Source: Oscillospiraceae bacterium
GTDB taxonomy: Bacteria > Bacillota > Clostridia > Oscillospirales > Oscillospiraceae
Reading direction: 5' to 3'
NCBI GenBank assembly: GCA_009785525.1
Contig: WQWC01000001.1
Span: 124,001 to 188,000 of the forward strand
DNA: 64,000 nucleotides
Under the pieces are notes generated by a model, which worked only from the letters and a program-made list of their open reading frames with translations, did not search any database and was not told the origin of the DNA. This document shows, piece after piece, positions 16,319 through 25,345 of this stretch. Position 1 is the stretch's first letter. Every line of letters begins with the position of its first letter. The position numbers and the translations under genes were made by a program.

Positions 16319-17323
16319 ATGAAAGAATTTAGAATCTCCATGCCAATGCGCTATATAATCAACTCGCTTTTGCTTGTCGCGTTTATAGTGGCGGGGCATT
16401 TGATTACGCAAAGCGGACTTCTGGGCCGGGCGCATAATGCCAATATTGTCAGTGTGGGTATTTTCATCATACTCGCGGTTTCTCTGAATTTATCCACAGG
16501 GTATTTAGGTCAACTTCCGCTTGGACATGCCGGGTTTATGGCCATTGGCGCCTATGCCGGGGCGATTTTTTGGCGGTCTGGTCTCCTTCCGTCAACCGCT
16601 TCTGTCCCCGCCGGTCTCCTCGTGGCAGGTCTGGCCGCCGCTGTTGTTGGGGTGATTATCGGTATCCCGGCTTTGCGCTTAAAGGGAGACTATCTGGCGA
16701 TTATCACGCTTGGATTTGGCGAGATAATCCGCGTAATCATAAATAATCTTGACTCTGTTACAGGCGGAGCGGGCGGCCTTCACGGTATTCCGCGTCACTC
16801 GAACTTCCTTATCGTTTACTTATGCGTCATTATCTGCTGTATCGCCATCCATATGCTGATGAAAAGCAGACACGGCAGGGCTATTTTGTCAATTCGGGAA
16901 AACGAGATTGCGGCCGAAAGCTGCGGTATAAACACCACTTATTACAAAGTCATGGCCTTTGCCTTTTCTGCTTTCTTCGCCGGTATAGCCGGGGCGTTAT
17001 TCGCCGGAAATATCGGCCTTTTAGTCCCTGGGGAGTTTGATTTTATGACGAGTATTAACATATTAATGATCGTCGTTCTAGGCGGAATGGGTTCTATGGC
17101 GGGTTCCGTCATCGCGGCTTCTATTCTGACAAGTTTGCCGCTGTTCATGGCCGCGCTGAACGAATACCGAATGATTATTTACGCACTTATGCTGATTATT
17201 GTCATGCTGTTCAAACCGTCCGGCTTGCTTGGCACTTATGATTTTTCACTCAGCCGTCTGCTTGAAAAGCTGATACGCCGCCGCATTGCCGCAAAGTCTA
17301 AAGTAAAGGAAGGTGAGGCATAA
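16319..17323 (+). CDS. livM: branched-chain amino-acid ABC transporter permease LivM
   Basis: A 334-residue second permease of the liv system with about nine membrane segments. Family features include LSTGYLGQLPLGHAGFMAIG, IPALRLKGDYLAIITLGFGE and IVVLGGMGSMAGSVIAASIL. The ATG at 16319 is preferred over an upstream TTG at 16280, because GGAGAATGGG precedes it and the upstream residues are polar and not family-like. The stop codon directly abuts the livG start (TAAATG), so translation is coupled. It partners LivH in the membrane. Confidence 0.92.
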   Translation: MKEFRISMPMRYIINSLLLVAFIVAGHLITQSGLLGRAHNANIVSVGIFIILAVSLNLSTGYLGQLPLGHAGFMAIGAYAGAIFWRSGLLPSTASVPAGLLVAGLAAAVVGVIIGIPALRLKGDYLAIITLGFGEIIRVIINNLDSVTGGAGGLHGIPRHSNFLIVYLCVIICCIAIHMLMKSRHGRAILSIRENEIAAESCGINTTYYKVMAFAFSAFFAGIAGALFAGNIGLLVPGEFDFMTSINILMIVVLGGMGSMAGSVIAASILTSLPLFMAALNEYRMIIYALMLIIVMLFKPSGLLGTYDFSLSRLLEKLIRRRIAAKSKVKEGEA

Positions 17324-18148
17324 ATGCGTGACCCGAAAATTCCTTTAATCCCGGAACGCGACCATAACAAAAGCCCCGTTTTGGAATGCGTCGGCCTCGG
17401 TATTGACTTCGGCGGTCTGACCGCGGTGGATGATTTTAACATCACCATCAGCCCGACTGAAATTTGCGGTTTGATCGGCCCCAACGGCGCTGGAAAGACT
17501 ACTATATTTAATCTGCTGACAAAAGTCTACAACCCCACCCGCGGTTCGATCTTTCTTGAAGGCAAAAACACAAAACGCTACAATACCAAAGATGTCAACA
17601 AAGAAGGAATCGCAAGAACTTTCCAGAACATCCGCCTTTTCAAGAACCTAACCGTTCTGGAAAACGTACTAGTCGGTCTGCATAATGAGATGGACTATCG
17701 TTTGTTCGGGTCAATCTTCCGTCTGCCCAGCTACTGGCGGTCGGAGCGTATCGCCCGGGAGCGCGCGCTTGAGCTTTTGTCTATCTTCAACATGCAGGAT
17801 ATTGCCGAGCATAAGGCAGGTAGTCTCCCCTATGGCTCTCAGAGAAGGCTTGAAATCGTCAGGGCGCTGGCCACAAATCCCTCTATTCTGCTTTTAGATG
17901 AGCCGGCAGCCGGAATGAATCCTGCGGAGACGGAGAGTTTGATGGAGCATATCGGTCAAATCCGTGATACGTTCCAAATCGCCATCTTTCTCATTGAGCA
18001 TGACATGCAACTGGTAATGGGTGTCTGTGAGGGCGTGGCAGTTCTTAACTATGGCAAGCTTATCGCCAAAGGCACACCATCTGAAATCCAGAGAGACCCG
18101 CGTGTCATAGAGGCTTACCTGGGTACAGGAGGACAGGCTGATGCTTAA
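17324..18148 (+). CDS. livG: branched-chain amino-acid ABC transporter ATP-binding protein LivG
   Basis: A 274-residue ABC ATPase energising the liv importer. Walker A is GPNGAGKTT (52-60). The Q-loop region is ARTFQNIRLFKNLT, typical of LivG. The signature-like LPYGSQRRLEIVRAL precedes Walker B SILLLDEPAAGMNPAE, and the switch His is in LIEHDMQLV. The C-terminus IEAYLG is characteristic of the family. It overlaps livF by eight bases, which indicates translational coupling and equal dosage of the two ATPases. Confidence 0.95.
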   Translation: MRDPKIPLIPERDHNKSPVLECVGLGIDFGGLTAVDDFNITISPTEICGLIGPNGAGKTTIFNLLTKVYNPTRGSIFLEGKNTKRYNTKDVNKEGIARTFQNIRLFKNLTVLENVLVGLHNEMDYRLFGSIFRLPSYWRSERIARERALELLSIFNMQDIAEHKAGSLPYGSQRRLEIVRALATNPSILLLDEPAAGMNPAETESLMEHIGQIRDTFQIAIFLIEHDMQLVMGVCEGVAVLNYGKLIAKGTPSEIQRDPRVIEAYLGTGGQADA

Positions 18149-18842
18149 AGTCAACAACATAGACGTCTATTACGGCAATATACATGCCATCAAAGATATA
18201 AGTTTCGAGGTTGCCGAGAGCGAAATAGTCACCTTGATCGGCGCGAACGGCGCGGGGAAAAGCACGATACTCAAAACCATCTCCGGCCTCTTGAGAAGTA
18301 AGACGGGTTCTATCACATTTGCCGGTGAGTCGATTGACCACACCGTTTCCCATGCGATAGTCAAGCGCGGATTGGCCCACGTCCCGGAAGGGCGGCGCGT
18401 GTTCTTGCAGATGAGCGTTCAGGAAAATCTGGAAATGGGCAACTACACCCAGCAGAAATCTACGATGCATTCACGGATGGAAGACGTCTTTACACACTTC
18501 CCCCGCCTGAAAGAGCGGAGGAAACAAGTCGCTGGTACGCTATCCGGCGGTGAACAGCAGATGCTGGCGATGGGTCGCGCCCTTATGTCACGGCCGAAGC
18601 TTCTGATGCTGGACGAACCATCCATGGGCTTGGCGCCGCTGTTGGTGGAGCAAATTTTCGAGATTATAGAAGAACTGCACTCCTCCGGCGTGACGATTCT
18701 TCTGGTGGAGCAAAACGCCCACATGGCCCTGACCATTGCCGACCGCGGCTACGTACTGGAAACAGGCCGTATCACACTCGCAGACGACGCCAAGGCTCTG
18801 CTCGCGAATGACGCTGTCAGAAGAGCGTATCTCGGCGGCTGA
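18141..18842 (+). CDS. livF: branched-chain amino-acid ABC transporter ATP-binding protein LivF
   Basis: A 233-residue ABC ATPase, partner of LivG. Walker A is GANGAGKS (34-41). The LivF-type segment GLAHVPEGRRVFLQMSVQEN, the signature LSGGEQQMLA, Walker B LLMLDEPSMGLAP and the switch His region LLVEQNAHMAL are all in order. The length is normal. It is the last gene of the operon, with a strong terminator 50 bases downstream. Confidence 0.95.
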   Translation: MLKVNNIDVYYGNIHAIKDISFEVAESEIVTLIGANGAGKSTILKTISGLLRSKTGSITFAGESIDHTVSHAIVKRGLAHVPEGRRVFLQMSVQENLEMGNYTQQKSTMHSRMEDVFTHFPRLKERRKQVAGTLSGGEQQMLAMGRALMSRPKLLMLDEPSMGLAPLLVEQIFEIIEELHSSGVTILLVEQNAHMALTIADRGYVLETGRITLADDAKALLANDAVRRAYLGG

Positions 18843-18892
18843 GTTCCGACAACTATAATACAACGGACACACATTTTTGCCCCTACGCGATA

Positions 18893-18930
18893 TTAAAAGG
18901 CTGCCGCGCAATCGCGCGTCAGCCTTTTTT
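18893..18930 (+). terminator. rho-independent terminator of the liv operon
   Basis: AAGGCTG (18897-18903) pairs with CAGCCTT (18920-18926), with an inner GCGC-rich stem, and is followed by a run of six T. It separates livF from the convergent glycosidase gene. Confidence 0.9.
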
Positions 18931-18949
18931 GCTGTCTTTCCCTTGAACA

Positions 18950-20725
18950 CTAGTCTCCGTATTTGGACGCAAACCAGAGATAGCACGACGATGCCCATGC
19001 CGACCAAAACAGCGCCGGTTCACCAAAAGCCGTCAAACTGCGATCAGCCTGACCTGTTAGCGCGTTGTGGATGTGAAACAACCCGTGGTCGCGCAGAATT
19101 GCACAGTAATTGTTTGCAACCTCTTTCGCTAAATCACTCCGTCCACACGCTTCTAACGCCATCACCATCAGGTGCTCTGTCGGGACAATAATGCTGCCGC
19201 GCGTGAATCCATGCTTGAAGTAATCACTTGTAAGCCCTTCAGACGCAAGACCGTACGGCGTAGCAAACCCATCGGGGCTGAATATGAAGTCGATGCTCTT
19301 GTCAATAACCTCCTGCGGCAATCTCTTGCCCAGAACAAGCGGCATGAAGAGCGCGATGTTGGCGCTGTCCGAGCGTTGTTTCGTCTTTGCATTGAACGCA
19401 AACCAGCGCTCCCCATCCCAAAAGCTTTTTACAATTTTGTCTATAAGCTCTTTCGACTTATTCTCCCAATAGGCGCACACATCTTCCGGCTTGCCTATAT
19501 CCCGGCCGAGACGGGCCAACGCTTCCATTGACAGCGCGATATACGCGTTCAAGTCGGGGCTCGCGCATGGGAATCCAAGCGTATCATAATACGGCGCGTC
19601 TTCCCAGCCTGTTTCAATCGCGTGCTGATACTCACAAAGCCCATCATGGTCCCTGTCCCTGAACTTCAGATAATACTCAGTAAACCGACACATTCCTTCC
19701 CACACGAACGCTTTGCTCTCTTTCGGAATCGATGCAAAGTCACAGTTATCCATAAGCCACAGCAGCGACATACCGTGTATCGGCGGCTTCAATCCGTCTC
19801 CGCCGTGATTTTCGCGATAACCCAGCGCATCCGCCATGCGGCCGTTCTTGTCCAAATGTGCGAATCCCGATACGAAAATATCCCACGCAAGCAGCAAGTC
19901 GTTAGAAAGCCAGATCGCCTGCTTCGGCATCTGCCAGACGAACGCCGCCTCAAACAAGCTGTGAATCATCTTGACCATCGTATGCTTGTAGTCAGATTCG
20001 CCATCGGGGTCAACCATCATGCTCCATGTCTGCCAAAGCGCTTGCAAACGCATTGACTCATACTTCGCCGGCAGGCTTGGGTACACACTCTCACAGAATC
20101 CGTCGAAATCCGCCTTGACGGATGCCACGCACTCATCATAGCTCGGATATTCATTAAGCGACCTTGTGACAGGATCCAGCACAAAATCTTCAAGCCCCAG
20201 CTGAATCACACCGTTTTTATCCGGGACGATTTCAACGCTGGTGCTTCCATCTGTCGTGAGCTCCCCGGCGAACGGGATCATCAACAGGCGCGTCAATCCG
20301 AATTTCATAATCATTGTGCCGCTTTCCTCAAGCGTATCCACTATGCTGGCCATCATCTGTCGCGGGCCTGTAGACAAGCGTAAGGACAGCCCATCTTCCC
20401 CGCGGCACATGACAAGCTTGCGTTCACCGATGACGAATTTGACCGAACCGTGACGGGATGAAAGCGTTACCTCATAAGGCGTTGTGGATATGTACGCTGG
20501 AAGCGTTTTGCCGTCTTTCACCAGTTCAATCTTTATTTGCCGGAACCCGTTGTCGGCATACATGTCGTTCGACATCGCCAGCATGTTTATCCGGCAGTTA
20601 CAAAGCCATAGATTGCACTTGCCCGGCAAGTCCCAGCCGTTCTTGTCGTTCGCAAACGCAAAGAACGACCCCCGCCGCGAAAATGGCGCGTCAAGCAGGT
20701 TTACAAAATTCTTGGTTTTGTCCAT
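18950..20725 (-). CDS. GH63-like (alpha/alpha)6 glycoside hydrolase
   Basis: A 591-residue cytoplasmic protein with no signal peptide. The C-terminal two thirds form a helix-rich (alpha/alpha)6-barrel-like region with WSNDLLLAWDIFVSGFAHLD, FRDRDHDGLCEYQHAIETGW and EDAPYYD. The ExGW(E/D)xxPxxD pattern is typical of GH63 and the related mannosylglycerate-hydrolase and trehalase group, where an acidic residue of this segment acts in catalysis. A second conserved region near the end is GFTRGSIIVPTEHLMVMALE. The N-terminal third is beta-rich. It should hydrolyse an intracellular alpha-glucoside or alpha-mannoside; the substrate is not predictable. No sugar transporter is adjacent. A four-base gap from the AAGGGAGAAAAAC site precedes the ATG. 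Confidence 0.82.
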   Translation of the reverse strand: MDKTKNFVNLLDAPFSRRGSFFAFANDKNGWDLPGKCNLWLCNCRINMLAMSNDMYADNGFRQIKIELVKDGKTLPAYISTTPYEVTLSSRHGSVKFVIGERKLVMCRGEDGLSLRLSTGPRQMMASIVDTLEESGTMIMKFGLTRLLMIPFAGELTTDGSTSVEIVPDKNGVIQLGLEDFVLDPVTRSLNEYPSYDECVASVKADFDGFCESVYPSLPAKYESMRLQALWQTWSMMVDPDGESDYKHTMVKMIHSLFEAAFVWQMPKQAIWLSNDLLLAWDIFVSGFAHLDKNGRMADALGYRENHGGDGLKPPIHGMSLLWLMDNCDFASIPKESKAFVWEGMCRFTEYYLKFRDRDHDGLCEYQHAIETGWEDAPYYDTLGFPCASPDLNAYIALSMEALARLGRDIGKPEDVCAYWENKSKELIDKIVKSFWDGERWFAFNAKTKQRSDSANIALFMPLVLGKRLPQEVIDKSIDFIFSPDGFATPYGLASEGLTSDYFKHGFTRGSIIVPTEHLMVMALEACGRSDLAKEVANNYCAILRDHGLFHIHNALTGQADRSLTAFGEPALFWSAWASSCYLWFASKYGD

Positions 20726-20907
20726 GTTTTTCTCCCTTCAAAATTAACTGTACGTAAATAGTATATTAGTTTCAGCGTACACGAAAACCCACAGCAAGTC
20801 AAGTTTTTATATGCGCGTCGTCTGTTATTTGGATTACCGCAGTTTTCGAGGGACAGAGAGACCGCACCACCCCTCGGCTTCGCCGTTTGGTGAACCTGAT
20901 ATAATTT

Positions 20908-20931
20908 ACGGGCGGCCCGGCGGCCGCCCGT
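20908..20931 (-). terminator. GC-rich hairpin after the MATE gene
   Basis: ACGGGCGGCC (20908-20917) and GGCCGCCCGT (20922-20931) form a 10-bp perfect stem with a four-base loop, 28 bases past the MATE stop. The T-tract on the minus strand is poor (AAATTATAT), so termination is likely but not certain. Confidence 0.6.
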
Positions 20932-20958
20932 TAGTATCTTAATTTCCCGCGAAGCTGC

Positions 20959-22338
20959 TTACGCCTCCCCAGCGATTCTCAGCGTATCCAGCTTACCGCA
21001 GGACAGTTTTACTTTATAGTACACAAGCAGCATGATGAGTGAAGCAAGCGTCGCCGCCGGGGTACCGATTCCGACATGGAACAGCGTCGCGCCAGGGACT
21101 CGGCTGAGTATCCACGTCACCGGAATACGCACGGCAAATGCCGCGACTGTTTCCGCAATCGCAACGAATGTCGTTCTGCCGCAGCCATTTAAGAATCCGG
21201 TAACGCAGAGCATAAAGCTTAATATCACCAAATCCCACGAGAATGGAACAATAAACTCCGCACTGGCCCGGATAACATACGGGTCATCAGCTATTAATGA
21301 TACCAGCTCTGTGGGAATCACATTTGCGATTATTGTCGCCGGCACGGCGATGACTAGGGCGAACAGTATCCCCAGCTTGGTGCTTTTCAGCGCCCTATCC
21401 GTCTTCCCCGCCCCGAGGTTCTGCGCACTTATCGAGCTTAACGCATTGCCAATAGCCATCGGTACGATAAAGATCAGATTTATAATGCTGTTTACATTGC
21501 TGTTTGCCGCCGCCGCGAAAACTCCCATGCCATTGATTATCCTCGCTATCACCAAAAAGGACACCGTATTAAGCGCAACCTGCAATGAAATCGGCACGCC
21601 AAGCTTGAACGTTTTTTTCATAATCTCACGATTCGGCCGGATGTTGCCGAACTTAAACGCAAACGGCAGTTTTTTGCGCAGTAGATATACAAGCGCGATG
21701 ATAAGCCCGCAGATATTTGCAAGCACCGAGGCAAGCGCCGCACCGCCCGCGCCGAGACCCAACATTCCGATAAAAACGTAATCAAGCGCGATATGTATGC
21801 CGACCGCGATTGCGATAAATATCATCGGCCTTTTTGAGTCGCCCAAGGCCCGCAGCAGTGAGTTTATCAGATTGAACCCCATCTGGAAGATTGTGCCAAA
21901 CGCCATTGTTCGAATATAACGCATGGCTTCAGCGGCAGCGCTAATACCGTTTTCATCAACCGCTGTCGGCACGCCGAGTATATTTGTCAGCCATCCTCCC
22001 AAGGCAAAGATAAGCCCTGTCGCCAGAATACCCATCATCAGCTGGAGCGTGATCGCGTTCCCCACGGTTTTCGTGGAACTGTCATCCTGCCCCGCACCGA
22101 CGAATTGCCCAAGCATTATCATTCCGCCGCTTAAAAGACCCATAAACAGGCTTGTAATCATCATAACAGACAAGATCCCGTTAAGCGCCCCCGCGACAGA
22201 TGCCGGTGAGGCAAAGCGGTTTAGGAAAAAAACATTTACAAGCCCGTGTGACATTTGAACCAAGCCCGCCAGCAGGATCGGCAATGAGAATCGTAACAGT
22301 AAGCTGCCGACCTTGCCTTCAGTGAGTGATGATTGCAT
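20959..22338 (-). CDS. MATE-family multidrug/cation antiporter
   Basis: A 459-residue membrane protein with about 12 hydrophobic segments in two homologous halves. Family features include an N-terminal LTEGKVGSLLLRFSLPILLA, a MIMLGQFVGAGQ loop in the first half and the matching SISAQNLGAGKTDRA in the second half, plus ALGDSKRP and FLNGCGRTTFVA. MATE proteins export cationic drugs or metabolites using a Na+ or H+ gradient. The substrate is unknown. It is a single gene in its own unit; the 234 bases upstream hold no recognisable gene or structured RNA. Confidence 0.92.
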   Translation of the reverse strand: MQSSLTEGKVGSLLLRFSLPILLAGLVQMSHGLVNVFFLNRFASPASVAGALNGILSVMMITSLFMGLLSGGMIMLGQFVGAGQDDSSTKTVGNAITLQLMMGILATGLIFALGGWLTNILGVPTAVDENGISAAAEAMRYIRTMAFGTIFQMGFNLINSLLRALGDSKRPMIFIAIAVGIHIALDYVFIGMLGLGAGGAALASVLANICGLIIALVYLLRKKLPFAFKFGNIRPNREIMKKTFKLGVPISLQVALNTVSFLVIARIINGMGVFAAAANSNVNSIINLIFIVPMAIGNALSSISAQNLGAGKTDRALKSTKLGILFALVIAVPATIIANVIPTELVSLIADDPYVIRASAEFIVPFSWDLVILSFMLCVTGFLNGCGRTTFVAIAETVAAFAVRIPVTWILSRVPGATLFHVGIGTPAATLASLIMLLVYYKVKLSCGKLDTLRIAGEA

Positions 22339-22572
22339 ATTTTAAGTATCCCCTTATTGTTGTTTTAACTTGATTCATGTTTTCCGGTGCAGTGATTGTG
22401 GTGGGCGGCATTCCCTGAGTGGCCGACTCTTCCCCATCTTCGCAAACTTGACGGCGCTTGCGCTTTTCTGTTATCATGGTAATCGCCTTTATCATCTCGT
22501 AAGGCGCGAACCGAAAACACCCTGATCGTGGGTGTCCCCAGCCCGCAAGCTTACGTAAAGATTAGCTAAACC

Positions 22573-24543
22573 TTACCAGCGTTCCAGCGTCACCATATCT
22601 CCGTCTATAAAAAGAGTCAAAGTGTCGCCAATAATCATATATGTTCCTGATAGCTCCATCACTTGGCCATCTATATCGAACCACCTGGTCAATACCCCAT
22701 TTTCGGCACTCCAGGCAAACGGTACTTCCAGGTCCCAATCTCCGTCAACCCATATATAGTCTTCCCATCCCATGCCATCCTCCAAAAATTCAAGATACAC
22801 GTCGTAATTAAACACTCCATAACCAATATCCATGTACATATTCACATACCATATTGTTCCCGCCAGCTGGGAAGTCACGGGCGCCGGAGGCTCAGTCATC
22901 GGAGTCTGCACGTTGTAGAACCGCTCATAAACATTACCTTGAACAACGGCAATAAACAGAGTATCTGTACTTGGCCAATAAGCATATGACAAACTGACGT
23001 TTTGTCCCGGATGGAAGAAATAAGCCCAAGCTTCACTCCAAGCTTCAGTTTCGTAAATCACAACGTCCTGCAAGATAAACCCATTCTCAAATAAAGCAAT
23101 GGCGAACGCCTCCGTGGCGACGTCACTATGTTGCAGTGGCAATTCGTAAATATACACATAATCATAGAGGTCATAGAGAATATCTCCGGGAGAAAGCCCT
23201 AAGTTAGCAGGAGTGCCGCTGAGTGCAAAAGAACCGTAACGGCTAACAGACATAAAATCAGGTATAAACGGGAATCGCTCATAGACAAAAATCTGCCCTG
23301 GAGTATGTTGAGGCGGCGCAGGCATTCCGCCTATGGGTAAGGTATTTACTGTTGCACCGGTTGCCGGTAAAACAACACGGTTAATGGGAACCGCAAATTG
23401 TACACTGGCTCTCACCCTGTTCCCTGCTGCGTTTACCCCGATAACCTGCCCCCTGTCGTTGACCAACGGGCCGCCGCTGTTGCCTCCATAAATGGCTGCG
23501 GTGCTTTGAAACATACCTGCTATATGATAGACACTACCGGAGTCTGTGCCGAAGGGGACATGTTCATATGCAATTCTTGATATCATTCCGGGAGTAAATG
23601 TTATGGGATCCCAATCCGGGCCGCCTATTGCAAAAACATCTTCGCCAACTACCGTGGCATCAGAATTGCCCAAGGTCACGTAGTCAAAGCTTAAACCACG
23701 CCCGTCAACTTGTATTACTGCCAAATCGTTTTCTATATCATATGAATAAAATCCCGTGATATCAAATTCTCTGCCATCGTATAAAATGGCAATGGCGGAA
23801 ATCGCGCCGTCCAATACATGGTGGTTTGTTACGGCAATTCCCGATGAATCAACGAAAAATCCACTGCCTGTTGCTCTAATGCCGTCTCCAAGATATGTTC
23901 TTATTATTATTACGGCATCCCTGTTTCTTGCAAATATCTGCGCGCCTGTGAGTATTTCGGTTCCTGCGGGCTCGGTAGCGGCAACATCTCTGGTATCGTC
24001 TCCGGCAGTTATATCGGGAGTGGTTGTGCCGGTATCATTTCCACCGTCTAGAAAAAAGTAACCAATCACGCCAATTGCAACAAGTGCAATTACAATTATC
24101 GCAACAATGCGCCCTGTCTTGCCTTTCTTTTTCGCCGGTGGGACAGCTTGCTGCAGTGGAGGCGCTGCCTGTTGAGACTGCGTGGCATATTGCTGCACCG
24201 GCGGAGCAGTCTGCTGAACTTGCGGTTGTTCGTTCTGCGCCGTTCCGCAAGCTGGGCAAAACTTCGACCCCGCTTTCAATTCGCTTCCGCATTTACTGCA
24301 ATACATAGATGCCAGCGGAACAGCCGCTTGTGTCGGTGGGGCAGGCTGTTCGGGTGGAGAGACCTCTTGAGGTTTCGGGGAGTATTGTTGAGGAGCCGGT
24401 ACAGTCTCCTGGTATGACAGGACAGGTGGCTCCGGCGGCGGGGCAGCCTGTTGAACTTGCGGCTGTTCATTCTGCACCGCTCCGCAAGTTTGGCAAAACT
24501 TTGCGCCTTCTTTCAATTTGTTTCCACAATTACTGCAATACAT
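22573..24543 (-). CDS. membrane-anchored trypsin-like serine protease with two N-terminal zinc ribbons
   Basis: A 656-residue protein. Two near-identical zinc ribbons (Cys 3/6/17/20 and 82/85/96/99) each lead into NEQPQVQQ and a Pro/Gln-rich linker. One membrane segment follows (about 144-165). Beyond it is an HtrA-like trypsin domain with His 242 in AVTNHHVLDG, Asp 273 in ENDLAVIQVDG and Ser 356 in GGNSGGPLV, so the triad is intact. The C-terminal 280 residues include a PDZ-like GTPANLGLSPGDILYDL and a beta-rich, lipocalin-like end. The topology places the ribbons inside and the protease outside. The two ribbon units are also similar at DNA level (about 24216-24306 and 24452-24543), a recent tandem duplication. 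The target proteins are unknown; a role in envelope quality control or signalling is an inference. Confidence 0.85.
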   Translation of the reverse strand: MYCSNCGNKLKEGAKFCQTCGAVQNEQPQVQQAAPPPEPPVLSYQETVPAPQQYSPKPQEVSPPEQPAPPTQAAVPLASMYCSKCGSELKAGSKFCPACGTAQNEQPQVQQTAPPVQQYATQSQQAAPPLQQAVPPAKKKGKTGRIVAIIVIALVAIGVIGYFFLDGGNDTGTTTPDITAGDDTRDVAATEPAGTEILTGAQIFARNRDAVIIIRTYLGDGIRATGSGFFVDSSGIAVTNHHVLDGAISAIAILYDGREFDITGFYSYDIENDLAVIQVDGRGLSFDYVTLGNSDATVVGEDVFAIGGPDWDPITFTPGMISRIAYEHVPFGTDSGSVYHIAGMFQSTAAIYGGNSGGPLVNDRGQVIGVNAAGNRVRASVQFAVPINRVVLPATGATVNTLPIGGMPAPPQHTPGQIFVYERFPFIPDFMSVSRYGSFALSGTPANLGLSPGDILYDLYDYVYIYELPLQHSDVATEAFAIALFENGFILQDVVIYETEAWSEAWAYFFHPGQNVSLSYAYWPSTDTLFIAVVQGNVYERFYNVQTPMTEPPAPVTSQLAGTIWYVNMYMDIGYGVFNYDVYLEFLEDGMGWEDYIWVDGDWDLEVPFAWSAENGVLTRWFDIDGQVMELSGTYMIIGDTLTLFIDGDMVTLERW

Positions 24544-24667
24544 AAAGGGCCTTCTTTCTTTATAAAGTCTATTTTCTACGTATATTATGATATCATCATG
24601 CTCCCTCTTGTGTCAAGCAATGTTGCGTTTAAAGCGGCATAATAAAACAGTAAAATCGGAGAATAAA

Positions 24668-25345
24668 ATGATCCCATACACGCTTATTAGATCCCGCCGG
24701 AAAACCGTCGCGATATATGTCACAAAAGACGCTGCGGTCGAAGTCCGCGCACCATTGTTGATGCCGAAATCCAGTATTGACAGCTTCGTCAAGTTGAAAG
24801 AGCAGTGGATATTGTCTCACCAGGCATTAATAAGACAGCGCCTCACGGAAAAATCCGCGTTCGCCTTGAATTATGACGATATACTGACTCTGTGCGGCGA
24901 AACATATCCGATTCGGGTGGAACGCGCAGGGGCGTCCGGATTTGATGGCAAGGCGTTCTGCATTCCACCCGGACTTACGTCTGACGAAATAAAAAAAGCC
25001 GCTGTTCAGATATACAAATCCGTGGCAAAGAGCCTGCTCACTCACAAAACAGCTGTATTCGCCGAACAAATGGGCGTCACTCCGTTGGCGGTGAAGATAA
25101 ACGGCGCGAAAACGCATTGGGGGTCGTGCTCCGGCAAAAACAGCATCAATTTCTCCTGGCGGCTCATCATGGCGGACGAAGCAGTAATTGATTACGTCGT
25201 GGTGCATGAACTGGCACATATCAGGGAGCATAATCATTCCCCGCGCTTTTGGGCGATCGTACAAGACATGCTGCCGGATTATAAATCACGTAAGCAACGG
25301 CTGAAATCGCTGCAAGACAAACTTTTAAGGGAGGATTGGGATTGA
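24668..25345 (+). CDS. YgjP-like metallopeptidase domain protein (DUF45)
   Basis: A 225-residue cytoplasmic protein. The C-terminal zinc-metallopeptidase motif is VVHELAHIREHNHSPRFW (HExxH with a downstream His), preceded by the family segment THWGSCSGKNSINFSWRLIM. The N-terminus SRRKTVAIYVTKDAAVEVRA is also typical of the YgjP/DUF45 group, often found with restriction or housekeeping genes; substrates are not known. I chose ATG 24668 because GGAGA lies just upstream; the longer frame from 24587 has no such site. The stop overlaps the next gene's TTG start (TTGA), so the two are co-translated. Confidence 0.88.
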   Translation: MIPYTLIRSRRKTVAIYVTKDAAVEVRAPLLMPKSSIDSFVKLKEQWILSHQALIRQRLTEKSAFALNYDDILTLCGETYPIRVERAGASGFDGKAFCIPPGLTSDEIKKAAVQIYKSVAKSLLTHKTAVFAEQMGVTPLAVKINGAKTHWGSCSGKNSINFSWRLIMADEAVIDYVVVHELAHIREHNHSPRFWAIVQDMLPDYKSRKQRLKSLQDKLLREDWD

